Shown here one piece after another: positions 1 through 6,018 of a stretch of DNA of 6,532 nucleotides. The DNA lies in the NCBI GenBank assembly GCA_902475415.1, contig CABRZK010000146.1:1-6532 (forward strand), written 5' to 3'. Below the pieces are notes generated by a model, which worked only from the letters and a program-made list of their open reading frames with translations, was not told the origin of the DNA and did not search any database. Origin of the DNA: an uncultured Eubacterium sp. (GTDB lineage: Bacteria > Bacillota > Clostridia > Lachnospirales > Lachnospiraceae). Numbering within the stretch: the first letter of the stretch is position 1; the number at the start of each line of letters is the position of its first letter. Both the position numbers and the translations under genes were made by a program.

Positions 1-1065
1 AAAGAGGATGCATTGCAAACTACAGATACTTCCGAAAGCGGAACACTATCTGCCGCAGATGCGAAAAAACTGTGTGCTGCGGCTGCCGGATATGCGTCTG
101 CTTTTTCAGGTCAGAACTTTCAGAAAGCATATAATATGAAGGCGGATGTAGAAAGTGCCGTTTTAGATCTCTATACAGAAGATGTTTACGGAAATGCAGA
201 CGAAGGCAGTCTGTTCAATGTATGTCGAACGGATGGACCTGGTATTGTGGTTTATTCGGTGGATGGCTTTGAAGATGTAAAAGCGGAAGATGTGACAACT
301 GATATGTTTTCTATGAAGGCATATCACAAAGAAAATCTTCGTCTGAACGGAACAGCCAAAAGTGGAGATCCGTTATATAAACTGGTGACAGAGGATAACT
401 GGTCTCTGATTCTGCCAATTGACAATAAAATTGTTTCCGAACTGACGGATCAGAGCTCTGTTACGATCCGTTTTCTGAAAGATGGTACAACGGCAGATGC
501 TACAGTGTCGGTTGTTCAGAACAAGAATACCTATTTTGCAAAGCTGGATATGGATCATTCTGTTGTGCGTTTTGCATCGGATCGCTTTCTGGATATTGAA
601 TTACTTTTAAATAAGAAGAGTGGATTGAAGATACCAAAAACTGCAATCGAACAGCGGAATTTCTATATTATTCCGCAGGAATATGTGATTTCCAATAACG
701 ATGACAGCAATGAGGTTACAGTTCTGGTGGAAACCTATACAAACAGTGGAAAATCAGAACAAAAATATAAAACAACAACGGTTTACGAAAAAGTGGATGA
801 TAACTACTATGTGGATATCAATGAATTTTCAGAGGGCGATTATATCGTTCGGAAGAATTCCAGCAACAAGTATCGAATCGAAGAGATTGCATCCCTTCAG
901 GGAGTCTATAATATCAACAAAGGTTATGCTGTTTTCCGTGAAGTGACTGTGATCGCAGAGAACGAGGAATACTGTATTGTGGCAGATGACGATACGTTTG
1001 GACTGGCACAGTACGATCATATTGCACTGGATGCGGATACGGTTTCCGACGATCAGCTGTTATGA
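1..1065 (+). CDS. HlyD-like efflux adaptor (membrane-fusion) protein, C-terminal part, 5'-truncated by the window edge
   Basis: The reading frame is open from base 1 (first codon aaa) to the TGA at 1063-1065, giving 354 visible residues. The TTG at 13 is not needed as a start, because the frame continues leftward. In fragment numbering, residues 79-92 (GPGIVVYSVDGFED) and 116-129 (NGTAKSGDPLYKLV) resemble the lipoyl/barrel region of HlyD-type adaptors. The rest is beta-rich, with GLKIPKTAI near 208-216 and a conserved-looking C-terminal block from about 300 (GVYNINKGYAVFREV) to 341. No membrane segment is visible; one would be expected in the missing N-terminus. In clostridia, proteins of this type are usually annotated as HlyD-family adaptors, but no ABC or RND partner is present here. 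A role in export is therefore inference, and its place just ahead of yggS and sepF may instead suggest a cell-envelope role. The family call is moderately sure and the function is not known. Confidence 0.68.
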   Translation, partial: KEDALQTTDTSESGTLSAADAKKLCAAAAGYASAFSGQNFQKAYNMKADVESAVLDLYTEDVYGNADEGSLFNVCRTDGPGIVVYSVDGFEDVKAEDVTTDMFSMKAYHKENLRLNGTAKSGDPLYKLVTEDNWSLILPIDNKIVSELTDQSSVTIRFLKDGTTADATVSVVQNKNTYFAKLDMDHSVVRFASDRFLDIELLLNKKSGLKIPKTAIEQRNFYIIPQEYVISNNDDSNEVTVLVETYTNSGKSEQKYKTTTVYEKVDDNYYVDINEFSEGDYIVRKNSSNKYRIEEIASLQGVYNINKGYAVFREVTVIAENEEYCIVADDDTFGLAQYDHIALDADTVSDDQLL

Positions 1066-1105
1066 TCCTGTTTACAGAGAAAAAGATAGTGGAGGTATAA
1101 GAAAC

Positions 1106-1798
1106 ATGATAAAAGAAAATTTGCAGGAAGTAGAGAGACGTATCTGTGAAGCTTGTAAGAGAAGCGGAAGAGACCGCAGTGAGGTACAGTTGATCGCCGT
1201 CAGCAAAACAAAACCGGTGTCGATGATCGAAGAGGCCTATGCGGAAGGAATTCGCAGATTTGGAGAAAACAAGCCGCAGGAGCTGCGTGACAAATACGAA
1301 GAAATGGAAAAAGATATCAAATGGCATATGATCGGTCATTTACAGAGAAATAAAGTAAAATATGTAGTAGGGCGTGCAGCTCTGATTCATTCCGTGGATT
1401 CTGTCCGACTGGCAGAGGCGATAGACCAGGAAGCGGAGAAAAAAGGAATTGTGATGCCGGTTCTGGTGGAAGTAAATGTTGCATCAGAAGAGAGTAAGTT
1501 TGGTGTTCGTGTAGAAGAATGTGCAGATTTCATCGAAAACATTGCCAAAATGGAGCATATTTCTGTAGAAGGACTGATGACGATTGCACCTTTTGTAGAA
1601 AACGCCGAGGATAATCGCAAATATTTTGCAAAATTAAGAGAATTATCAGTTGACATATCAGCCAAAAACATAGATAATGTTAATATGCGTGATCTCAGTA
1701 TGGGTATGACCGGAGATTATGAGGTTGCAATCGAGGAAGGTGCTACCATGGTTCGAGTCGGAACAGGTATCTTCGGAGAACGCAATTACAATTTGTGA
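1106..1798 (+). CDS. yggS: YggS/YlmE-family pyridoxal phosphate homeostasis protein
   Basis: The protein has 230 residues, the usual length for this PLP-binding, single-domain alanine-racemase-like barrel family (YggS in E. coli, YlmE in Bacillus, PROSC in humans). The family binds PLP without a known catalytic reaction and keeps free PLP and amino/keto-acid pools balanced in the cytosol. The PLP-binding lysine is K34 in the motif AVSKTKP (31-37). Other family blocks are FGENKPQE (about 52-59), WHMIGHLQRNK (about 72-82), IHSVDS (about 92-97), a VNVASEESKFG block, and a C-terminal LSMGMTGDYEVAI followed by VRVGTGIFGERNY, which forms the phosphate-binding end. The ATG at 1106 is chosen because GGAGG lies at 1091-1095, 10 nt upstream. 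The frame stays open further upstream to 977, but that part overlaps the preceding gene and carries no family sequence. It follows the adaptor gene by 40 nt and precedes sepF by 22 nt, the classic Firmicute arrangement. Confidence 0.96.
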   Translation: MIKENLQEVERRICEACKRSGRDRSEVQLIAVSKTKPVSMIEEAYAEGIRRFGENKPQELRDKYEEMEKDIKWHMIGHLQRNKVKYVVGRAALIHSVDSVRLAEAIDQEAEKKGIVMPVLVEVNVASEESKFGVRVEECADFIENIAKMEHISVEGLMTIAPFVENAEDNRKYFAKLRELSVDISAKNIDNVNMRDLSMGMTGDYEVAIEEGATMVRVGTGIFGERNYNL

Positions 1799-1820
1799 TA
1801 AAAGCAGATAGGAGAACAAA

Positions 1821-2432
1821 ATGGGAGTATTAGATAGATTCTTAAATGCCATGAAACTGAATGACAATGATGGATTTGATGACGATGACTTTCTGGATGA
1901 CGAAATGGATGATTTCGAAGAAGAAGCTCCAAAAAAGAGATTCTTCAAAAAGCAGAATGAAGAAGACGATTTAGGTGATCTGGATATGGATGAGAAAGTG
2001 CCTTCCGGAAAAGAAAAGAGCAAGGCAAAATCTTTCCAGAAATCCGGAAGCACTTCTTCTCCGCGTCCGTACAGTACATCATCTGCAAAGACCAGCAACT
2101 CCGGTAAGATTTCTCAGATGCGTACGACAAAAAAATCCGTTGCCGGAATGGAGGTATGTGTAATCAAACCGCGTTCTATGGAAGACACAAGAGAGATTAC
2201 TGATACACTGCTTGCAAGTTGCACAGTTGTACTGAATATGGAAGGTCTTGATGTTGATATTGCACAGAGAATCATTGATTTTGCATCCGGTTCCTGCTAT
2301 GCAATCGACGGTAATCTTCAGAAAGTCAGCAATTTTATTTTTATCATTACGCCATCCGGTGTGGAAGTTTCCGGAGATTTTCAGGAAATTTTGAATGGTG
2401 TTGATATGCCGTCTCTTGGAAACAAGTTTTAG
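1821..2432 (+). CDS. sepF: Cell division protein SepF (FtsZ-ring membrane anchor)
   Basis: SepF polymerises, binds the FtsZ C-terminal tail and tethers the Z-ring to the membrane. All three expected parts are visible in the 203 residues. First is an N-terminal amphipathic helix, MGVLDRFLNAMKLN (1-14), the presumed membrane-targeting sequence. Second is a long low-complexity linker (15 to about 108). Third is the globular SepF domain (about 110-182), with VCVIKPRSMED, VVLNMEGLD, a segment from RIIDF to CYAIDG, and IFIITPSGVEVSG. The linker is unusual in charge: residues 15-35 contain 14 Asp/Glu, followed by a basic KKRFFKK patch (38-44) and a Ser/Lys-rich stretch to about 100. The start is supported by GGAGA at 1811-1815, 5 nt upstream. 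The gene lies between yggS and ylmH, as in other Firmicutes, but with no ylmG (yggT) after it. The last codon, TAG, overlaps the ribosome binding site of the next gene. Confidence 0.97.
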   Translation: MGVLDRFLNAMKLNDNDGFDDDDFLDDEMDDFEEEAPKKRFFKKQNEEDDLGDLDMDEKVPSGKEKSKAKSFQKSGSTSSPRPYSTSSAKTSNSGKISQMRTTKKSVAGMEVCVIKPRSMEDTREITDTLLASCTVVLNMEGLDVDIAQRIIDFASGSCYAIDGNLQKVSNFIFIITPSGVEVSGDFQEILNGVDMPSLGNKF

Positions 2433-2436
2433 GAGA
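2431..2436 (+). promoter_or_regulatory. Ribosome binding site of ylmH overlapping the sepF stop codon
   Basis: AGGAGA begins inside the sepF TAG stop (2430-2432) and sits 6 nt before the ylmH ATG at 2443. Ribosomes ending on sepF cover this site, so the two genes are probably translationally coupled. The motif and overlap are seen directly; the coupling is inferred. Confidence 0.8.
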
Positions 2437-2442
2437 AAGTAA

Positions 2443-3237
2443 ATGGATAAGATGGAGGAACGCACAAGGCAGCGTATCCTGGATCTGGCAAATCTGGCAG
2501 ATCGAAGAGGAATCATCACTTATACAGATTTTATGAATCTGAATGAATTAAATATTTTTCACAGCACGGTCGGAAAGATTCCATTTGTTCGATGGAAACT
2601 TTTCGGCGGTTATGCAAAAGCAGAGCGTCAGTTGGCAGCGTTTATCCCTGATGCTCTTTATTTTCGTTATGATTTTTCGCAAAAGGGCGATTCGGATGAA
2701 GATGCTATACCATTTCCAATCGTATGTCTTCAGATCAGGCCCCTGAATCTGAAATTTGCAGAGAAACTTTCACACAGAGATTATCTTGGAGCCATCTTGA
2801 ATCTGGGCATAGACCGTTCGGTTACCGGTGATATCCTGATTGACGAGGAATGTGCCTATCTTTTCTGTATGCAGAAAATAGCAGATTTTCTGTGTGATAA
2901 CCTGACACGGATCCGGCATACAACGGTTTTATGTCAGGTGTTTGAGGGAGAAAAAAAAGAAATTCCACTGCGTACGGAAAAAATAGAAGGAACGGTTGCT
3001 TCTGTACGTCTGGATACTCTGCTTGCCCTGGCATGGAAAACTTCCAGAAGCAGTCTGGTCGGAATGATTGAAGATGGCCGCGTTTTTGTAAATGGAAAAT
3101 GCATTACTTCAAATGGATATCATGTAAAAGAGAATGATCTGATATCAGCCAGAGGTATGGGAAGATTTGTATACGAAGGCATGCTTTCACAGACCAAAAA
3201 GGGACGTTACCTTGTAAAACTTGAAAAATATGTTTAA
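2443..3237 (+). CDS. ylmH: YlmH-family S4-domain RNA-binding protein
   Basis: The protein has 264 residues, typical for the YlmH family. The N-terminal region carries family blocks GGYAKAERQ (55-63), a HRDYLGAILNLGIDRS block (111-126) and GDILIDEECAYLF (129-141). The S4 RNA-binding domain is at about 186-246: VRLDTLLALAWKTSRS, then GMIEDGRVFVNGK, then a segment ending in GMGRFVYEG. Bacillus YlmH binds the 50S subunit and is reported to overlap in function with RqcP in ribosome-associated quality control of stalled nascent chains; applying that role here is inference from homology. The first ATG (2443) is preferred over the ATG at 2452 because AGGAGA at 2431-2436 is well spaced for it. The gene is 10 nt after sepF. 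A 67-nt gap follows before aroB, where many Firmicutes carry divIVA. Confidence 0.93.
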   Translation: MDKMEERTRQRILDLANLADRRGIITYTDFMNLNELNIFHSTVGKIPFVRWKLFGGYAKAERQLAAFIPDALYFRYDFSQKGDSDEDAIPFPIVCLQIRPLNLKFAEKLSHRDYLGAILNLGIDRSVTGDILIDEECAYLFCMQKIADFLCDNLTRIRHTTVLCQVFEGEKKEIPLRTEKIEGTVASVRLDTLLALAWKTSRSSLVGMIEDGRVFVNGKCITSNGYHVKENDLISARGMGRFVYEGMLSQTKKGRYLVKLEKYV

Positions 3238-3290
3238 ACAGCTCAGCGATTCTGGAAAATCGGATTCCGCATGTATTCGATGAATGGAAC

Positions 3291-3296
3291 AGGAGG
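3291..3296 (+). promoter_or_regulatory. Ribosome binding site that sets the aroB start at 3305
   Basis: AGGAGG at 3291-3296 lies 8 nt before the ATG at 3305. An in-frame upstream ATG at 3284 would place this strong Shine-Dalgarno inside the coding sequence and has no good site of its own. This argues for the downstream start. Confidence 0.85.
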
Positions 3297-3304
3297 TAAA
3301 AACA

Positions 3305-4420
3305 ATGGATACTACAAAATACCGCACACAGATACCGGTTAAAAAAGATGGGATTTTTGCCTATGAAATTTATCTTGAAAAAGATTTTGGGATGCTTGCA
3401 GAGCGTTTGAAGGTTTGTAAGCCGGAAAACCGAAGGTTATGTATTGTTACCGATTCTACCGTGGATCAATATTACGGAGATCAGGTAGAAGAAATTCTTG
3501 CATCTTGTGCAAAGGAAGTTACCCGCTTTGTTTTTCGGGCAGGAGAAGAAAACAAAAATCTCAATACTGTGCAGGATTTGTATGAGCATCTGATCCTGCA
3601 TCATTTTGAACGAAAAGATATGCTGGTTGCTCTTGGAGGAGGCGTTGTTGGGGATCTGGCCGGTTTCACTGCAGCGACTTATCTTCGAGGCGTTGATTTT
3701 GTTCAAATTCCGACAACACTGCTCTCACAGGTGGACAGCAGCATTGGCGGTAAGACAGGCGTGGACTTTAACTGTTATAAAAATATGGTCGGAGCCTTTC
3801 ATCAGCCAAAACTGGTGTATATGAATCTGTCTGCCCTGAAGACGCTGACAGACGAACAGTTTGCCTGTGGCATGGGAGAAATCTTAAAACATGGCCTGAT
3901 CAAAGATCAGGGATATTATGAGTGGACGATCTGTCACAGACAGGAAATAATGGAACGCAGTTTGGAAGTTCTGGAAGAAATGATCTCCAGAAGCTGTGAG
4001 ATCAAACGTGATGTAGTAGAGAAAGATCCGACAGAAAAAGGAGATCGTGCACTTTTGAATTTTGGACATACACTTGGACATGCCATTGAAAAGTTAAAAA
4101 ACTTCTCTTTGATGCATGGACAATGTGTAGCACTTGGAAGTCTGGCGGCTTCCTATCTTTCCATGAGGCGTGGACAGATAACAGAAGCAGAGCTGACTGC
4201 AATCAAAGAAGCGAATATCGCTTTTGGTCTTCCGGTATCTGTTGAAGGAGTGACACCGGAAGAGGTTGTGGCAACAACACGTTCTGATAAAAAAATGGAA
4301 GCCGGAAAAGTAAAATTTATTTTGTTAAACAGTATTGGAGATGCCTGTATTGACAGAAGTGTTACCGATCAGGAGATGGAAGATGCGGTAAAATATCTTG
4401 AAAATATTACGCTTCTGTAA
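3305..4420 (+). CDS. aroB: 3-dehydroquinate synthase
   Basis: This is the second enzyme of the shikimate pathway. It converts DAHP to 3-dehydroquinate with bound NAD+ and a divalent metal (usually Zn2+), in the cytosol. The protein has 371 residues from the ATG at 3305, close to the usual family length. The glycine-rich NAD-binding motif GGGVVGDLAGF is at 111-121 and IPTTLLSQVDSSIGGKTGV at 135-153. Predicted metal ligands are E192 (in GMGEILKHG), H255 (in NFGHTLGHA) and H271 (in LMHGQ). K150, K159 and the SDKK block (327-330) match other active-site positions of the family. No key residue is missing, so it should be active. It begins 67 nt after ylmH and ends 18 nt before lspA, with no other shikimate gene in the window. 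An aroB between ylmH and lspA is not the textbook order. Confidence 0.97.
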   Translation: MDTTKYRTQIPVKKDGIFAYEIYLEKDFGMLAERLKVCKPENRRLCIVTDSTVDQYYGDQVEEILASCAKEVTRFVFRAGEENKNLNTVQDLYEHLILHHFERKDMLVALGGGVVGDLAGFTAATYLRGVDFVQIPTTLLSQVDSSIGGKTGVDFNCYKNMVGAFHQPKLVYMNLSALKTLTDEQFACGMGEILKHGLIKDQGYYEWTICHRQEIMERSLEVLEEMISRSCEIKRDVVEKDPTEKGDRALLNFGHTLGHAIEKLKNFSLMHGQCVALGSLAASYLSMRRGQITEAELTAIKEANIAFGLPVSVEGVTPEEVVATTRSDKKMEAGKVKFILLNSIGDACIDRSVTDQEMEDAVKYLENITLL

Positions 4421-4438
4421 CAGAGAAAGGTTAAGATT

Positions 4439-4951
4439 ATGAAAAAAGGATATCGGACTATTGTTGCAGTTGTCTCGCTGTTTCTGCTTGTTCTTATAGA
4501 CCAGGTCACAAAATTTGCTGCGGTAAAATGTTTAAAAGGAAAAGAAGCATTTTCGCTGATCCCGGGTGTTTTTGAACTGCAGTATCTTGAAAACAGAGGA
4601 GCGGCTTTTGGAGCACTGCAAAATCAGAGATGGTTCTTTATACTGATTGTTATTTTTGTGCTCGCAGTACTTTTATGGTGCTTCATCCGTTTTCCGAAGG
4701 AAGCACATTACCGTCCGCTTGCAGTGCTGGCTGTTTTTATTGCGGCAGGTGCGATCGGAAATATGATCGACCGGTTGCTTAACGGCTATGTCATTGATTT
4801 TCTGTATTTTTCGTTGATTGATTTTCCAATCTTCAATGTTGCAGATATTTATGTGACGGTCGCTATGGTTGTATTGTTTATATTGATACTGACAATTTAT
4901 AAGGATGATGATTTTCATTTTCTGAAACTGCACGGATCAGAAAAAGCGTAA
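4439..4951 (+). CDS. lspA: Lipoprotein signal peptidase (signal peptidase II)
   Basis: This aspartyl protease in the cytoplasmic membrane cuts the signal peptide from diacylglyceryl-modified prolipoproteins. It is 170 residues long, normal for the family. Four hydrophobic segments are visible at about 8-28, 65-83, 92-109 and 135-154. Family motifs appear in order: DQVTKF (21-26), ENRGAAFG (51-58), GNMIDRLLNGYVIDF (107-121) and FNVADIYV (132-139). The catalytic pair is D111 (in GNMIDR) and D136 (in FNVAD). The C-terminal tail (155-170) is hydrophilic. The start at 4439 has only a modest GAAAGG (4425-4430) 8 nt upstream, which suggests lower initiation than its neighbours. It starts 18 nt after aroB and ends 20 nt before the pseudouridine synthase gene; lspA followed by an rluD-like gene is common in bacteria. 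Confidence 0.97.
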   Translation: MKKGYRTIVAVVSLFLLVLIDQVTKFAAVKCLKGKEAFSLIPGVFELQYLENRGAAFGALQNQRWFFILIVIFVLAVLLWCFIRFPKEAHYRPLAVLAVFIAAGAIGNMIDRLLNGYVIDFLYFSLIDFPIFNVADIYVTVAMVVLFILILTIYKDDDFHFLKLHGSEKA

Positions 4952-4971
4952 ATCAGATTGCAGGAGAAACT

Positions 4972-5883
4972 ATGCAGGAACTGATATTATTACCGGAAGA
5001 AGAATCGATTGGTGAGCGTGCAGATAAATATCTGGCAGTTCAGCTTCCGCAGTATTCAAGGAGCTTCTTTCAGAAACTTTTCAAGGACGATCAGATACAG
5101 ATTCAGAACACGCCGATCAAGGCGAGTTACCGCATTACCGGAGAAGAAGAAATCGCACTTACAATCCCGGATGCCCAGAAGCCGGATATTGTTCCGGAAA
5201 ACATTCCGCTGGATATTCTGTATGAAGATCAGGATCTCCTTGTGGTAAACAAGCCGAAAGGCATGGTGGTACATCCGGCTCATGGTCATTACAGCGGAAC
5301 ACTGGTCAATGCACTGATGTATCATTGTAAGGACAGTCTTTCCGGAATCAATGGGGTATTGCGTCCCGGTATTGTGCATCGAATTGATATGGATACCACA
5401 GGCTCTTTGATCGTCTGCAAAACGGATATGGCACACAAAGTGATTGCAGCACAATTAAAAGAACATTCTATCCATAGATGTTACCGTGCCATTGTACATG
5501 GTGTGATTAAAGAAGATTCCGGTGTGATCGATGCACCGATCGGAAGAAATCCCACCGATCGAAAGAAGATGGCGATCAATGAGCAGAATGGAAAACGGGC
5601 GGTGACGCATTTTAAGGTATTAAAACGTTTCCGACAGTTCACGTATATTGAATGTGAGCTGGAAACCGGCCGTACACATCAGATTCGTGTTCATATGGCT
5701 TCTCTACAGCATCCGCTTCTCGGAGATTCGGTATACGGTCCGGCAAAATCACCTTATAAACTGCAAGGACAGACACTTCATGCGATGACCATCGGGTTTA
5801 TTCATCCGTCTACCGGAGGATATATGGAGTTTTCAGCTCCGTTGCCGGCATATTTTGAAGAGTTGCTTCATAAACTTCCATAA
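4972..5883 (+). CDS. RluD-family (RluA-type) pseudouridine synthase
   Basis: The enzyme isomerises uridine to pseudouridine in RNA, probably 23S rRNA as for RluD, although the exact sites cannot be read from the sequence. It is 303 residues long, typical for the family. An N-terminal S4 RNA-binding domain covers about 15-66 (ERADKYLAVQLPQYSRS, then QIQIQNTPI). The catalytic domain starts near 82 (ILYEDQDLLVVNKPKGMVVH). The catalytic aspartate is D139 in HRIDMDTTG (136-144), a slight variant of the common HRLDxxTSG. RTHQIRVHMA (234-243) and HPLLGDSVYG (247-256) are the other conserved blocks. AGGAG at 4962-4966 supports the ATG at 4972. It is the Firmicute YlyB-type position next to lspA. No hairpin with a T-tract follows the TAA at 5881-5883, so transcription may continue rightward. 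Confidence 0.94.
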   Translation: MQELILLPEEESIGERADKYLAVQLPQYSRSFFQKLFKDDQIQIQNTPIKASYRITGEEEIALTIPDAQKPDIVPENIPLDILYEDQDLLVVNKPKGMVVHPAHGHYSGTLVNALMYHCKDSLSGINGVLRPGIVHRIDMDTTGSLIVCKTDMAHKVIAAQLKEHSIHRCYRAIVHGVIKEDSGVIDAPIGRNPTDRKKMAINEQNGKRAVTHFKVLKRFRQFTYIECELETGRTHQIRVHMASLQHPLLGDSVYGPAKSPYKLQGQTLHAMTIGFIHPSTGGYMEFSAPLPAYFEELLHKLP

Positions 5884-5899
5884 AGTACAGAAAATGTAG

Positions 5900-5940
5900 A
5901 AATTGTTTGTAAGATTCAAAAAATGCTTGTAAATTGTCTG
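5900..5940 (+). repeat. Short direct repeats flanking the -35 of the kinase-like gene promoter
   Basis: Two interleaved direct-repeat pairs are visible. AAATTGTTTG (5900-5909) recurs as AAATTGTCTG (5931-5940), with 9 of 10 identical. TGTTTGTAA (5904-5912; first base t) recurs as TGCTTGTAA (5924-5932), with 8 of 9 identical and exactly 20 bp apart. The right-hand copies overlap or abut the -35 box, so they could be operator half-sites. They are short and lie in AT-rich sequence, so chance is a real alternative. Confidence 0.35.
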
Positions 5941-5956
5941 CTCAATGATGTATAAT
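5927..5956 (+). promoter_or_regulatory. Predicted sigma-A-type promoter for the kinase-like gene
   Basis: A perfect -10 box TATAAT lies at 5951-5956. The best -35 is TTGTAA at 5927-5932 (4 of 6 matches to TTGACA), with an 18-nt spacer. Transcription would begin near 5963, leaving a leader of about 55 nt before the ATG at 6019. This is the only convincing promoter seen in the window, and it sits in the only gap longer than 70 nt. Confidence 0.62.
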
Positions 5957-5980
5957 CACTCTTATAAGGAGAAGAAATAC

Positions 5981-5997
5981 GGCAGATTTTATCTGCC
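5981..5997 (+). promoter_or_regulatory. Perfect hairpin in the leader of the kinase-like gene
   Basis: GGCAGAT (5981-5987) and ATCTGCC (5991-5997) are exact reverse complements separated by TTT, giving a 7-bp stem with a 3-nt loop (or 6 bp with a 5-nt loop). No T-tract follows, so it is not an intrinsic terminator. It lies between the predicted transcription start and the ribosome binding site, where it could stabilise the mRNA 5' end or affect translation. The pairing is seen directly; the role is inferred. Confidence 0.5.
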
Positions 5998-6003
5998 AGA
6001 AAG

Positions 6004-6012
6004 AAAGGGTGG
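6004..6012 (+). promoter_or_regulatory. Ribosome binding site of the kinase-like gene
   Basis: AAAGGGTGG at 6004-6012 lies 6 nt before the ATG at 6019. It is a purine-rich Shine-Dalgarno variant with one interrupting T, and it supports this start. An in-frame TAA at 5965-5967 and the absence of any upstream ATG, GTG or TTG in this frame rule out a longer protein. Confidence 0.65.
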
Positions 6013-6018
6013 TTCTAT

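Noticed and set aside
977..1105. Upstream extension of the yggS frame, overlapping the adaptor gene
   Set aside because: It lies inside the preceding gene in another frame, carries no family sequence, and the GGAGG at 1091-1095 supports the ATG at 1106.
914..1339. Minus-strand open frame of 141 codons
   Set aside because: It overlaps two well-supported + strand genes, has no recognisable motif, and looks like a shadow frame.
1658..2098. Minus-strand open frame of 146 codons, Ser/Phe-rich
   Set aside because: It is antisense to yggS and sepF. Its Ser/Phe-rich makeup is what the Asp/Glu/Lys-rich SepF linker gives on the other strand, and it resembles no known family.
2079..2519. Minus-strand open frame of 146 codons across the sepF-ylmH junction
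   Set aside because: It is rich in Cys, Arg and Asn with no domain pattern and is antisense to two conserved genes.
3247..3262. Small inverted repeat CGATT / AATCG between ylmH and aroB, considered as a terminator
   Set aside because: The 5-bp, AT-rich stem has no following T-tract, too weak for an intrinsic terminator.
3238..3283. Possible remnant of divIVA after the ylmH stop (in-frame reading contains RFWKIGFRMYS, faintly like the FKKGFRGY start of DivIVA)
   Set aside because: Only a handful of residues match, with no start codon or further similarity. The match is short enough to be chance.
5056..5454. Minus-strand open frame of 132 codons inside the pseudouridine synthase gene
   Set aside because: It is a shadow of a strongly conserved coding region, with no family motif of its own.
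5966..5979. Second Shine-Dalgarno-like AAGGAG near the predicted transcript start, considered for a leader peptide or longer kinase start
   Set aside because: No ATG, GTG or TTG follows at a suitable distance, and the only codon at the right spacing is ATA, so no leader peptide is supported.
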